64,000 bases of DNA from positions 82,831,066-82,895,065 of the forward strand of contig CM026426.1 in the NCBI GenBank assembly GCA_014871385.1. The letters are read 5' to 3'. How positions within the stretch are numbered: position 1 is the stretch's first letter; each line of letters begins with the position of its first letter. The notes under the pieces were generated by a model. It was not told the DNA's origin, did not search any database, and saw nothing but the letters and a program-made list of their open reading frames with translations. Both the position numbers and the translations under genes were made by a program. The DNA comes from Ceratodon purpureus. Taxonomy: Eukaryota; Streptophyta; Bryopsida; Pseudoditrichales; Ditrichaceae. Positions 49,803 to 62,700 of this stretch are shown here, piece after piece.

Positions 49803-50064
49803 CACGCTTCAGCATTTTATTTTTATTTTTATTTTTATATTTTTATTTTTTTATTTGAAACAAATGAATGGAAATTCATTGCAGAAAGGAGCACAAAACA
49901 GATCAGGCGAGCCATAAGTGGCCTGGCCCAAAGACTAAACCGACTAAGACCCGACACAGGGAGGGGGGAGAACAGGCCACAAGGCAAAGAGCACAAAGAG
50001 GGGCAAAGCCCCTCCCGGCCCAGCCGGAGGGGCGGAGCCCCCCTTGGCCCTACCGGGGCAGGGC

Positions 50065-50734
50065 TCACGGGGGCTGGAAAACAAAGCCTTCCAAAGGCGC
50101 TGAGAGCATCCACCAAGGTTTCCCGAGCCCCATGGAATCAAAAATATCGAAACGACACCTCCTATCGATAAAAGGCCCTAGACTAGCAGACCTAGGCTCG
50201 CTATCCCCAGGCTTGATCCGCGTGAGATTGTCCCATTCCACACGTCCATAATCGATGATCCCCGTCTTCACCTGTTGCAGTAGCTTCGCTGGAGGCCACC
50301 GCTGGTTGTTGAATACAATGTCGTTCCGCTCAATCCACAAAGTCCAAAGGACAACAGAGCGTAATTCCAACCAGATCTGCTTGAAAGCATCGAATTTGCG
50401 GGGGATGCGATAAGAGAAGATACCTTGCTTCCACGAGAGGGGCTGCCAAGGTCCTCTCACATCCTTCCCCTTTACCAGCTGATTCATGATATGAATAGCG
50501 AATTGCCACGCCCTTTGCGAAGATTCACACTCCCAAAAACGGTGAAGAACCGATTCCTCCGAGCCTCGGTGGCAAATAGGGCACCGGATGTCGACGTTGC
50601 CATCAATGCGTCCACGCCAGTGGTTGACCGCCACGGCCCTGTGCCAGATTAGCCACATCAAACTCGATTCCTTCCGAGTTCTCTCCTTGGGCGACACTGA
50701 TTTCCACAAAAGGCGGTAGTCCCCTGGTAGTACC
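50065..50734 (-). pseudogene. LINE reverse transcriptase C-terminal region (zf-RVT)
   Basis: The open frame to TGA at 50065 carries a zinc-binding segment CPICHRGSEESVLHRFWEC, as in the zf-RVT domain at the end of plant LINE ORF2. WxLWxERN follows (WTLWIERNDIVFN). Only the 3' part of ORF2 survives because the element is 5'-truncated. The frame resumes beyond the hAT insertion at 54469-54515 without a stop. Confidence 0.8.
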
Positions 50735-51417
50735 CAGCGAAAAAATTAGGATTTTCGGCCAGGTGTGCAAGAGGCGACCCACCAGCACCCGGAGTGGTGA
50801 GAGCTGGCGAACGAGAGTAAATGGTAGTCAAATATTGTGGCTCCCAACTCAAATTTGTAATAAGCTAAGTGGCGTCTTTTGTACATGTATGTAAGTTTTA
50901 GAGGGAAAGGGGCTGGCACCTTCCACGCTCAGTAGTAGAACTTGTGGCGACTTTGTGTGGCCACACAGTAGATTGTGTGGCGACTTTGGAGAAATAAAAA
51001 GGACTTTCGAAGATACATCATCCAAAACAAAATTCACCGAAGCAAGCAAACGAGCAGTATTTGCAAGGTCTGAAAACTCGACATTCAGAAGGTTTGAAAA
51101 TTGCAAACACATTCACACGATGGTAAATGGCAAACAAATCCTACCAACACATTCTAGGAAACCTCATGAAGCAACACATTCTACGGAACCTAATAAAGCA
51201 ACATAGGGAAACTTGAAGCAATCAGATTGAACGTGGACAGCATCGTTTCTAAGACCTGCACATTCGATCCACACTTTGCATGGAGGAATCGAACCTCAGC
51301 CATTTCAGGCCCTGCCCATTGCAGCATGCAAACCCCCCACCCCACCCCAGTTAGTAACTGACATACAAATCCCAAGCCAATTGAACTTGCTATCATCATG
51401 GAAACTGAAGACTACGC

Positions 51418-53911
51418 TTACTTATCAGCGCCTCTCCTCTTCCTAGCGTCATGCCACAAATTTATGGCTTTAGAGTACGGGTAACTCTCTTGGTTCCACC
51501 ACGGCTGCGCAAACAACTTCACGCAAGTATCTAGATGTCCACCGAGACGGTTTCTCACCTTCGATTTCATGTAAGCCAAGGTTGAGAAGGTACGCTCGTC
51601 TTCCACGCTACCAAGCACAGCACAGATGGCAATTTCACTCAGTTTTCTGAACTCCGACAATCTGGATCGCATGAGCCCATTCTGTCCAACTTTGTTCCAA
51701 AGTTTTGTGAGAGGGTTCAGCTCTCTCGGCTCGGCCATGGCATCTCGACAATTCGACTTCATAGTGAGCTTAAACAAGCTGGTCTGGAGTTCTAAGGTGC
51801 GGGCGTCCAAGATTGGATCGTGCATGCACACTTCAAGTTTTTCCTTCGACCCTGCAGTCAGAGATCTTGGCACACAGAAGTGGTCTCGAATTGTTTTCAT
51901 GTACATGGGAAACAACTCGTCACAATTCGCTTGCAACCAAAATTGTGGGAAGAAAATAGAGAAGGCATTCATCAAATCTGAGTCTGGGAACCGCTTCTCC
52001 AATTCGGCAATCAAAAGCTCTGCAGCATCCCGACACTGCCCCTTCACAGAGGCCACGACTTCTTCGAGGTCAGTTCTTGACACAGCCAGCTTGCTCCCTG
52101 AAACACTGCAGAACTTGTGTGCTGCATAAGTGTGGCCCCCAATCCGGAACCCCAACAACTCACTGCCTTCATTCAAGTCCACAGTCCACTCCTGTGAAAT
52201 AGTGAAGCTGTGATCGGATACTATGTCGCAGAACTGCTGAAAATGTTGCGGCTGGAAAGAGGAGTCACAGTCCACGTACATCATGTACAATTCGGCCTGG
52301 CATATCTTAACTGCTGCAACATAATCTGATACAAACACATGAGTAGACTGGGAAAACTTCATGAGAAGATTCACCAATTCCAACAATGGCATAAGACAGG
52401 GGAGGGCAAGTAAAGTCCCGATATCACAAAGAAGTTCATAGTTCACACTCGCTGATTCACACGCTGCAGCTTGCTTTGAGGTCATCTCAGGCTCCTTGAG
52501 GTTTGAGTCCTCACACATCTTTGCAATCAGAGTCTTGTACTCCCCCAGAACTCTGCGTAGTGGATCCAAGAGAAATCCACCTTGTCTTGACATTACGAAG
52601 CATTTTTAATCCTTCTGTTTCCATGAGGTCAGCAAGTTTGACGAACTCAAGGTGTTTCTTTGGCGATGCACTAAAGTACGAGTACATGGCTTGGCACAAA
52701 GTCTCCAATTTTGCCACAATCGGCAAGTTAGATATAGGTTGTACTGCAAGGTTGGTCCGATGGGCCATGTAGTGAATCCCAATCATGAAAGGGGCATGCT
52801 ACTGCTTGAACCGCGTTATCACTCCCGATCTGGATCCCTGAAACACAGACACGCCATTTGCTCCAAACGAGACAAGCTTCCCAACAATTTGGGCCGCATC
52901 CAGCCCTCCATGGTGCCCCATATGGGCCAGAATTGCATCCGTTACAGTGACAGCGCCATTCCCCTCTACTAGTCGTTGCAAACCAAGAAGTATGGACAAA
53001 CGCCTATTGCCACTTGGAATGTAAATGTGAACGCTAAGCCAAGACTCATGGTCGATAGTGGTTACCTCATCTGCCGAAATGGAGAAGAAATTTGCTGCTG
53101 CAACAGCTTGCTTCGTATGAGCAGCCAATACACCTGCCAACGATACAACAATCTCCCAACCGCACGGCACGCTCCAATGCTTGCGAGGCATGTCGGGCAC
53201 ACACAGTTGCTGGAGCAGCCGCTCTAGGTCCTCATAGTCCGACATAGGACGGCCATGGCTGAGCAATGAAAACACAACGGGAAATTGAACGAGTTACTTT
53301 TTCTTCTCACGAGTTGCACCTTCGGTGATCAGCTGCACCACAGTTTCGGAACCGCCCCTAACAAAAAATACCCTTTCGTTATTGACATGCTGACAAGTAC
53401 TGAGGAAGTAATGCTGCCCTTTCTTGAGCTTTCCGGAATCAACGAGGGCTTTCCTTCGGCCTGCATGCTTCCACAAGGAGTCCAGTTTTCGAACCAGAAG
53501 CTTCTCGCGGCCCTCCACTTCAGTACAGACGTTGCATCGCACTTGGCACACCCTGCCATCCTTCCCAAGCACTGACTCGGCCCATGGCAAACGAGCAGCC
53601 CGGGAGTCTTGAAAATGCCGGTTGTTCTCATACAAAACCTGCCTCTGCTTTGCAGCCTCCATCATTGGAATCGCAACAGCAGGGTCGAGCACCTGCAGAT
53701 CGGAGTTCGAAGAATCAGCAGGTTTTGCCGTCCCAACAAAGACGTTCTCTCCAACGACTTCACTCCCGCCACTCGAGATCACCGCACCTGCAGATTGGCC
53801 CACCAAACAACCCTGCTCAAGACTATCACTCAATTCAATGATACCGCTCAAATTCAGTCTGCCCCCATAGAGAAACTTTGACAAATCAGCCTGCTTCGGA
53901 GCCATGTTCAA
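51418..53911 (-). pseudogene. hAT transposase
   Basis: The frame starts at ATG 53911 with a BED-like zinc finger (CQVRCNVC ... LWKHAGRRKA). The transposase core follows, with NVKTRWISL before the insertion region. The C-terminal hATC dimerisation region is EIAICAVLGSVEDERTFS followed by KVRNRL. The copy is broken: TAA at 53291 and TAG at 52796 are in the same frame as the flanking protein, and a one-base frameshift near 52575 lies just after the RW motif. The frame ends in TAA at 51418. The element is therefore non-autonomous now. Confidence 0.88.
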
Positions 53912-53934
53912 ACCAAACGCTCGGCCCAGTCAAA

Positions 53935-54030
53935 GCAAATCGCTGAACGCATGCACACACTCAAAGCAAATTGCTGAACGCATGCACACACTCAAAGCAA
54001 ATTGCTGAACGCATGCACAGACTCAAACGC
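53935..54030. repeat. 31-bp tandem repeat at the hAT subterminal end
   Basis: Three copies of a 31-bp unit with GCTGAACGCATGCACA; the CTGAAC anchors are at 53943, 53974 and 54005. A diverged fourth part reaches about 54066. It sits between the transposase start and the right terminal repeat. Confidence 0.75.
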
Positions 54031-54994
54031 ACGCAGACTCAAACAAATGCACAAACTCAAAGCAAATCGGTGAATTCAAGAGTGCGGCTTCCCTGGTTTT
54101 ATGAGCCATGGCACCGCTCGATGTAAGTGATGGAGCTCTGTTGGCCCCGCTGGCGAGCCATCCATGATCAGCGAGCGATTCATGGCGAATTCTAATTCGG
54201 GTTACCCTAAATGGATCCACAAAGCACAGGCACACGATGACGATCCAGAGGTTGGCACTGGCGAGTAACCCGGTACTCAGCGAGGTTGGTAATGGCGAGG
54301 AGACTACATCGTGGGGCGGCGGCAGAGGCGAGTCCCCTAAAACCTAAAAGGAGTCTTGGCAAACACTCGACCTAAAACCAGGTTTTTTTTCCCTTGCTCA
54401 GTCGCCGGGCTTAGAAAGAGGTAAGCTTGTGGCAAAATTTCACACGTAATTTTTTCGCTGGTAGTACCCCCCTCCATTTTTGAACAACAGGGTTCTGGAC
54501 AACGTGGTGCTTCTTCACGCTTCAGCATTGAGTAAGAGCTTTTAGTTGCTTGTCAGGGTATGGTTTCTTTTTTAAGCCCCAAGTTATGAAGCTATATTTG
54601 GAACTTCAGTTAAGGTTTTAGCTCAAACAAATATGTGTGCAAGCTCTGCTTTAAAGATAGCAACTTCTGAGAGTCTCCTTTTCAAAGTATCATTTCAAAT
54701 CTGTATTCACAGAAATTTGATTTAAGAAATTATGTTTCCTTCAGGAGCAGCCGGTAATTTTTGCAATCGTTGTAATCTGGGTAACTCCTGATGCTCCCGC
54801 AGATCTGTAAATATAACAGCCTTTGCGAAGATTACGAAGAAGTGTGAGGAGTTTCTTTTTTAAGCCCCAAGTTATGAAGCCATATTTGGAACTTGAGTTT
54901 AGGTTTTGCAGAGATGTGTACGAGTGTACCGTGTGAATATTAACTAAAGTCATGTGCATATTGTGATCATGCGTAGATGGGTGATCGATTTCAG

Positions 54995-55429
54995 GTGGAA
55001 GGGGTCCCCGATGAAGGCATTCTTGTGGCTGATATCAAGGAGGAGGTTCCAGAGAGTTTGATTTGTCAATATTTCGGGCCCAAATCCAGCAAGAGTGGCT
55101 AGAAATACAATTCTAAAACTACTGTGCAGGAGCAAGATGGTATTTTTAGTTTATACAAGAGAGTTTATGAGTCAGAGGAGATGCCAAACAAAGAAATCAC
55201 CCTTCAGTTTGCTCGTGGTCTTGTCTATATGTCCATGGGAAATAAGGTAGATTGGTGTTAGTTTAGAAATGAGCGCCGCCAATATCGTGACAGACTTCGT
55301 AAGAAGAAGCTTATTCGTCAAGAAAAGAATAAAGAAAGTGGTGAGGGTGTGCCGTGCTCCACTACAATCGGAAAGAAGAGATGCACCATGCTTCCTAGAG
55401 GAGGTAACATTGATTTCCATGTGAGCTAA
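54995..55429 (+). pseudogene. ORF remnant left of the Mutator element, unknown
   Basis: After an AG acceptor at 54993-54994 a frame of 144 codons runs to TAA at 55427. It has a basic stretch (DRLRKKKLIRQEKNK) and in-frame TAGs at 55100 and 55259. Both fit Gln. There is no recognised domain. A similarly decayed coiled-coil frame on the other side of the Mutator element (63334 onward) may belong to the same original gene or element. Confidence 0.4.
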
Positions 55430-55463
55430 AATTAAGCGTGAAGGCTCAGAGTGAGAGTTTTAG

Positions 55464-55678
55464 GGATCTCCGTATTGTAGTCCTACGAGCGTTGTGCGGA
55501 GCTCTCGCGCGGGCTGCGCGAGCCCGCAGGCAGCCCGAGTCCTGCCTGCGCCCAAGACCCCCCCCCGCGGGGTCTTCAGCGCCCGACCCGACCCGCGACT
55601 CTCCCTCGATGTCGCCTTCTTCGTCCGTCAAAGCGATCTCCGTCGCCGTCCACGTGGCGTGATGACTCACCCACCCGC
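55464..55678 (+). repeat. left terminal inverted repeat of the Mutator element
   Basis: Starts GGATCTCCGTATTGTAGTCC and is GC-rich inside. It pairs with 63101-63314 with few mismatches. It probably carries the promoter of the + strand gene, whose first exon begins 70 bp inside. Confidence 0.85.
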
Positions 55679-55749
55679 GCAATCTCGACTGAACAACCCC
55701 CCTCCCACCTCGTGCCCTAGCACGGTCATTCTCTCCTCTCCCCGTCGCC

Positions 55750-58700
55750 GTGATGCTACGCTGCTCGCGCCGTGATTCTCCTGTTGCAGAGCGGGGTAGT
55801 TGTCCTGGGAGGCGCCGTCCTGGTAGCTGGGCATTCACTGCAGGTTGGGCGATGCGTGTCTCTTCAGGGGGTTCATCATGGTGGAGCATTGAAGGATTAG
55901 GGTCGGATTCCGACGCTGCTGCTTCGCTAGGGTGTAGTGCTCTAGGTGTTGGCGGAGCTCCATCGTCTTCTTCATTCTCAACTTCGACATCGTCTTCTTC
56001 TTCGACTACTTCGACCTATCCACCCCGTGCACCATCGTCTGTAACATTGCTGCGACATCAACTCTTACAAGAAAACGTTGCGCTTGGCAGCATCGACGCA
56101 ATGGCAGCCGAGGTTAGTCACTCTCTCTTCTTCGTTGCGCATATGTTGTTTCTCCACGGCGCCCTGGTTCGGGGTTCGTTGAGAGGTGTCTCAGCTACGT
56201 ATCTCTTGTCGTCCTTCCAGGGTTACTGGTCCCATTATGCACGCTGTAATCGCATGTTCGCGTCTTGGACGTCGTCATCTGATTGGTCATATGAGTCTTC
56301 CTCAATGTCGCATGCTTGACGTTGGCTTCGTCCGTCTTTTTCTATGCCTTTACAGCAGACTGACCTTTCTCCTGGTTGTTTTAGGGAGGTGATCGTCTTG
56401 GAGTAGATCTCTCTGGACGAAGCTACGCCGAGGCTGTGGAGATCCTCCGGAGCCAGGCGACTATCCTGGATTATACCTGCATCGGGAAGGAAGCCCAGGA
56501 CATCCTCAGCACCGCGTCTCCTGGCATCGTCCCTGGTGTAAGTCGTCCAGGTCGCCTTCCAATGGTTTTTTTCCTGTTCCCGACTAGGTGCAATGTGTCA
56601 TATGGTTTCCATTTTCTAATATCTAATTGATTTTTCCTGTAGTTGACCGTGAAGAACAAGAGGGGGGAGATGGAGGCCGTCATCCTCTGCACCACTGTCT
56701 GGACAGACAAGCCTCGAATGCGGGAGGCGTATACTCAGTCTGAATTCGACTGGTTGATAGTGGAGGTTAACGCATTATGGCGTCGCAAACACAGGGCGCT
56801 GAAGATGAAGTCGAAGCAGATCCCGTTCTTCTGCAAATTCTGTAATAGAAATATGGTGGACAACAACGAACTTGCATGGCATCGACAATAGGACGCGTGT
56901 ACAATGTACTCGTCCATGAAGGATGGCCCCCTGAAAATGCTTCCTGTCAACGGCGCGAAAGGAAACTCCAAAATTCAGGTCGTCTTCCGGAGGTACAACA
57001 TGAAGTTGCCCTGGCAGAATGGAGGTAAAGGTGGAGACAGACCAGAGGACAAGCCCTCAGCAGAAGAGCTGGAGGAAGAGTTCGTGGTACTATCGAGTGA
57101 CGCCTCCAGTGGTGACAGTGCGTACATGTCGCAGCCGCCTATGAAGAGGAAGAAGGAGGGCTTATTAGTCCATGAGGTGTTAGAGGAGCGAAGGAGGAAA
57201 AGAGAGGCCCAGGAAAAGGAGACAGCAACCAGTGCTAGGAAGAACAAGGGGCCGGCACTGGAGAGGGGTCGGGGAGGACCGCCAAACACACCAAAACCGC
57301 CATCGGTGTCAAGGACATGCTCTCCAGCTCCTGCAGGGACTTCAAAGCGGCCTCGAGGTGACTCCACCTCGCCCAGGACGCCCGGTGTGCGGACGCGTCC
57401 TACCCCTGCACCAGTACCACTTGACAGCATGCCTCCACCGCCATCGGATCCTCGTTCGGAGTTAGAGCAGCGCTTGAGGCTGAAGGCGATGACCAGATTT
57501 CCGGACAGCATGATGGAAGAGGTTCCACGGAAACCAGGTAAACCCTCCGGTCTGTACAATTTGATTGAGCAGACGGGGGATGTTATAGACCTCGACCTCC
57601 TGACTAACCTGGAGAAGGCGAAGCACGCTGTCCTGACACTCCACGCTAACGAAACGCTGGGTCGGAAAATCTTCAACGCCTGGGGGGCATTCTCAATGGA
57701 CCTGGCCATTAGGGTTAGTTCCTCTGTTCCTTTTTTTTTATTTAGGTCCTTTGTCTACCTCTGTTATCATGTACAGTTCGGGTTTGTGGGTACTTATTTC
57801 GTGTCTTGAAATTGTCACAGGACGGCCTTCCTCTACCTCTTTATGAAGCGGCCAAGCAATGTCTCGACGCATTCAGGAAGAAGTCTGACGTCCTCATGCA
57901 AATGGAGATAAACGCCTTCATCGTGCACCACAGCAACGTCCGTAAGTATCAGCAGGCTGAGGATGCAAGACAACAGGCAAAGGAGGCAGTAATCAAAGAG
58001 AGGGCGTCCTGGGTTGCTCAGGCAATGGAGCGGTACGACCGGAATATTCTCCTCAAAGAAGAGGCGGCACATTGGAACTGGTCTCCTCTCTTCATGCGTC
58101 TTCTGGAGAAACCGGCCCCTGGTTTTCTCACTCTACCCTGCAGACACAACGAGGAGGAGTTCCAGGATATCTTGACCTGGATTTGGGCAGAGTGCCGGAA
58201 CCAAGGATCTGGATCAGCCGCTTCGCCCCTCGTCCGAACTTTGAAGCTATTCAGTCGACGGGAGAATGGAGTGGAGGCGCCAATGATCTGTCCAAGGGTG
58301 GGTGTGACTGCCGAATTCCTATACGACATGATGGCTCAAGTGAAATTTGCCATGAGAGACCTCTCAACAGTGGGTAAGCTCATGTTCCCCTCCATGGACA
58401 CGTCCTCCAGTAACTTCATTGCTTTCTCCGCCATGACCTCCACTGGGACAGGTTTTGAGGATTCCGTGAAGGAAGCAATGTCATGGATGCGTGTCTGCTT
58501 CTAGCGGGCATGCAAAGACATGCTGGCGCTTGATAAGGAAGACGACCTTCGCGTCCTTTGGCTGGAGGCAGGGAAAGACAGGAGGGATAGGGCTCTAGAG
58601 GATTTCTGGCGGGTGATGCTACTCCGCTAGGGAGTGGACTCCGAATACGCACTAGGTTGTCTGGACTGGACCGGACAATGGAATGTTGTCCCAGCCGATG

Positions 58701-58999
58701 TCATCCACGCCATGACTGAGCTACGTGACGCTTCCATGAAGTTCTGCTTCGAGCAGTTGAGCCCCTAGACAGCCGGGAGAGAGGACAAAGACGAAGTCCC
58801 ACTATCAAACCTAGAAGGGCTTGACATCGAGGAGTTTAGCGCCTCCTAGGTTCTATGTACTATGGAAGCTTTGCAGAAGGGAGGGGATTTGGAGGATATG
58901 GCCGAAGACAAGCGCGGCGCCGAGGAGGATGTGAAGATGAAGGAGACGACTGGACAGGAAGGGAGCGCCGGGGGGGGCAGAGGTTCTAAGCGCGTCTGA
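55750..58999 (+). pseudogene. second Mutator-borne gene, zinc-finger protein of unknown role
   Basis: Four exons in phase: 55750-56112, 56385-56537, 56643-57713 and 57821-58999 (2766 nt, 922 codons). Exon 1 is Ser-rich. Exon 3 holds a possible finger, FCKFCNRN ... AWHRQ. The TAG at 56889 falls immediately after this and before DAC. Basic and Pro-rich regions follow, then charged helices in exon 4. Exon 4 has four more in-frame TAGs (58502, 58628, 58766, 58847) and ends in TGA at 58997. I do not recognise the family. Its position matches mudrB of MuDR, but similarity to MURB is not visible. Confidence 0.6.
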
Positions 59000-59737
59000 G
59001 TATAAAGGAGAGAGCAGCAGCGTCATGGAGGGAGTCACTGAAGAGGACGCGCATGTCCACTTGGGAGGAGCGGCATAGAATTCCGAGTCCAGGACGGCCG
59101 GTTTGATTGTTTGTATTGACAAGACATCATGTATATAGTGTTTAGACGGAGTAGTTTGTTTGATACTTCCTTTGTAATGCGGGGACAGTTGTTTATTTCT
59201 ACTGCATTAGGACGGTGATGAACTGAATTGTTTTTGGCCCTTTTTTTTTTTTTCTTTTCTCGGTGGTACCGAAATGGCGTGGAAAAAGGAAATCCAAAAC
59301 ATAGAACTGAAGTGAACTGGAGAAATAGTTTCATAACACAACATTCTGTATTGTTTTTGAAAAAATGAAAATCTGTTTGAGGGTCCATGGGTTAAAAAAA
59401 AAAAACATAGGGTTGACTGTGAAATAGGAAGATTACAGCAAAGATAAAAAATTAAAAAAAATAATTAGATAAAAAAAAAAGATGGAAGTGAAAAAGAAAT
59501 GGAAAGAAATACTGAAAATAAAATTAAAAAGGGAATTTAAAAATTAAAGAGAAAAAAAAAACGAAAATGAGAGGATTTTAAAAAAAAAAAAAACAAAAAA
59601 CAAATAATAAAAAAAAAAAAACTGGAACGAGAACGACACACATATCCTGGACACCCGTAAGGATGGTGTCCTGTCCTATAAACTATTACGGAAATGCACC
59701 ACTAAAACTCATTAAGGTGAACAACAATTGAAAAGTC
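59000..59737. other. spacer between the convergent Mutator genes
   Basis: From 59395 to 59640 it is strongly A-rich with runs of 10 or more A. It would hold the 3' ends of both transcripts. No gene. Confidence 0.5.
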
Positions 59738-62700
59738 TCAGCTGTCCTGAACAGCCTTTTTCTTTTTCCCAACATTCCCCCCCTTATGTCTAGATCGTTC
59801 TAAGAAACTAGGATGTCGTCTAGTATTCTTGTCACACTCTCCAGAATGAAACTGGGGTTGTGAAAGAGGATGGAGCAGTCCTGCTTTCAACTTCGCCTGT
59901 CTATCGAATATCTTTCCTTTGGCAGCTCTAACCTGCGCTAACGCAAAAGCTGTCAAGGATCTGTCCTAGGTGACTAATTCCTCAATCTCTTTTACCTCAG
60001 CAACGAAGTCTCGGAACATGCCATTAGGACCAGCCAATTGTGTCCTAGGAACCCCTTCTTTGTCTTCCGCGTCTCCACTGTTGACAAGTCTGCCATCAGC
60101 GAATGCATCGATGGAGGAGTTGTCCATACCGGATTCAATTGTCCCCTTAAGAGTGCCTGCAACTCGTATAATTAAAGCATCCTTGACTTCGGGATGTATA
60201 CATTTAAAAACCTTCACGCAATGTTTACAAATATTACCTTTCTTCCCCATAGGACAGTCGCATTGCGCCCAAATGGAATCAGGGCATGTAACACTCCAAA
60301 CCGATGGGTAATTGTTGACTGACAGAACCATCGCGATGTCCTCACCATCTGGATAAATGGACACGTAGTCATCGGGAATTTCACGCGCTCTTAGGACGGC
60401 CCCTGCAACTATTCCTTCTGCTTTTCTATTCTTTATAAATCCATACAGTTTGCATTGAACTGCGTACCAGTAATGAGTTAAGACATCTCCTATGAGATGG
60501 TATAGTAGCCAGTCCATCCGCCGGCCACTCAACTTTTGTCTAGTCTGTGTCAAAGTAGATTTCAAGTTAGCATGATATGATTCCACTGCTGCATTCGTGT
60601 CCTGGCCACAATGGGGAAAATTTCTATTAGCCGTAACCCACATACCAGTTTTTCCGCTCCATGTCTCCTCAAAGTACGATATGAAAGCTTCAGCAGCAGG
60701 AAACCGTTCTCGAAGTTTAGTAATCTTATGCTTTGCTCTTTCAACAGCAATGTCTCCTTCCACTAAGTCGGGCGAATACATCATCTCTTCAACAGCTTTC
60801 AGGACCTGTACACGCAAAGTCTCGTCCTTTATTTTGTGTACGGCATTTTCCTTCCATGCTTTCCGAACATGCCATAAACATAGCATGATTGGCAGTGTAG
60901 GCCAAACGATTCTGCAAATCCAGGACAGTACGGATTAGTTAGAAACGAACTTAGATTACGGTTACAACTTTATAGAGAATGAAATTAAATAAAAGCTCGC
61001 ATCAGGAACATGAAGGACTCACAATATTGCGTTTATCTCAGCTTGGGCGTTGTCTACTATAAATGAACTTGGCTCCCAATCCGGTTGTGAGGCTCGACAG
61101 CGGGCATTCAATTTCTCAAGCCACGGTCTGACATCCTTTTCCTTTAATTTCCCGACTATAATGAAAGCAACAGGGATCCCATTTTCCTATTCGTCAAAAA
61201 CCATGACGGTATACAGTGGATACTGAAACATAAACACCCGTCCTGCAATATGTGAGTGGACATGAAGCAGAGAAACAGGAATGAAATCAATTCAGACCGC
61301 ATCTACAAAGGAATGCACCAATAAGAGGTGCCTAAAACAACGATGTCATCCTGGAGATAGGAGAACTGACCTTGGGTTCATTAGTACCAAAAGTTGCGTC
61401 CATGGCCACCTGTCTTTTATGGCCGTACTTGAGCATCATTTCGAGCTGCCATGGTAGCTGGATCCCTAGACAAAATGGTGCTTCCTCTTCTTCTGTTGAG
61501 GGTGCTGCTTTGTTCAAGTTAAAGTTCCCGAACTCATGGTAATGGAACACAGATTCTTCATTCTCCTCCTTCCACATCCTAACACTCATAGGTTCTCGTG
61601 TATGCTTCTGCCATAACTGGGCAGCCCTCTTCTTACTCAAATTGTATACGTCGTCGGGCATAATGAAGGTGTCCCTTGTGCAGGGTCTATTCTCCATGGC
61701 GCACTCCCACACCTCTTTCTTGTGGAAGGCCATCACTTGTGCGGGAGAGAACCCTTGGGCCAGCATGGATCGAATCCAGTTCCTAGTTCTCCAAGACAGT
61801 CTGGCACCTAAAGAGTGCCTGAAACCTGCGAAACTACTACCATGACAGGGCTTTCCGTGGCTGTTAACATGGTTCATGTTATGGTACTGGATTTCGCAGA
61901 GGGTGTTGTCCATGTATAACTGCTTCGCTACAAAATTACACTGGCACCCACGCTTTGAAGTCATACCTGCCTGAACCCTGCTGGCCCTTCGCTGCCTTCC
62001 AGGACCAATCTTGACAGGAACAGGTATGCCGTCATGGAACCGAGGACGCCCCCCTTCCACATATGAATCTTCCGAATCCTCTGATACAACTTCTGGTGGA
62101 AGCTACTGGGCTGGTAATGACTTCTTCAATGCTTTAAGTCGTTTTGCTTCTGCTGCTGCGAATTTCTTTGCCTCCTTCGCTGCCTTCTTTTCCTGCTTCT
62201 CAACTCGCTTTCTTGCATTCTTCTGATTTGTTGATAAATTTTTTTGCATCGCACTGGCGAATATTTTGTCTACCTCTCTCTTGACCTCACCTGTCTTGTC
62301 AAGGGGACCATATTCGCAGTGAAAGCTGTCCCAAGAAGTACACAATCAGAAACAATGTGAAATCAAACATCCCTAAACCTAACATGTCCAAGACAATACA
62401 TCCTGAAATCGCACATCGCCATATACTGGAGGAAGCGGAACAATGAAGAGTACGTAGAACTTACTTTATTTTCTGGAGGAAACTTGTCTCCTTCGCATTC
62501 TCAGCTTGCCCTTCCTTGTGACCTAAAGTAGGCACCTCGTTGAAAGTGCATGGAAAATCCCTCATGCTCTGCTCCCCTTCAACGAAGTCACCCAATCTGT
62601 CCCAGGGAATAATGGCCCGAAATGTTTCTTGAAATCTACCTCAACCTTGATTTTTCCTGCCTTCCCATGCGATATCAGTCCTATCAAAATGCCCTTCAGG

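Larger units (their letters stand above)
50735..54460 (-). mobile_element. hAT transposon nested in the LINE
   Basis: A 3726-bp element with identical 14-bp terminal inverted repeats (CAGCGAAAAAATTA at 50735 and its complement ending at 54460). A perfect 8-bp target duplication, GTAGTACC, is at 50727-50734 and 54461-54468. Ends starting CAG and the 8-bp duplication are hAT hallmarks. Repeats at both subterminal regions (31-bp units at 53935-54030; TGTGGCGACTTTG twice at 50942-50992) may be transposase-binding sites. Confidence 0.92.
49817..54515 (-). mobile_element. 5'-truncated LINE retrotransposon containing a nested hAT element
   Basis: The 14-bp direct repeat CACGCTTCAGCATT at 49803-49816 and 54516-54529 flanks the insertion. 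A degenerate (ATTTTT)n tract follows the left copy, which is a poly(A)-type tail for a - strand element. These are the marks of target-primed reverse transcription. Removing the hAT element and one copy of its 8-bp target duplication leaves about 965 bp of LINE. The reading frame then continues open across the junction for at least 19 codons upstream, confirming that the hAT came second. Confidence 0.85.

Noticed and set aside
52976..53575. + strand ORFs over the hAT transposase (52976-53227, 53285-53575, 53584-53841)
   Set aside because: Antisense shadows of the - strand transposase frame.
53935..54066. CRISPR array
   Set aside because: Repeat units are directly adjacent with no unique spacers, and the DNA is eukaryotic.
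56975..57709. 244-codon - strand ORF
   Set aside because: Antisense to exon 3 of the second Mutator gene, which has matching splice sites and a continuous frame on the + strand.
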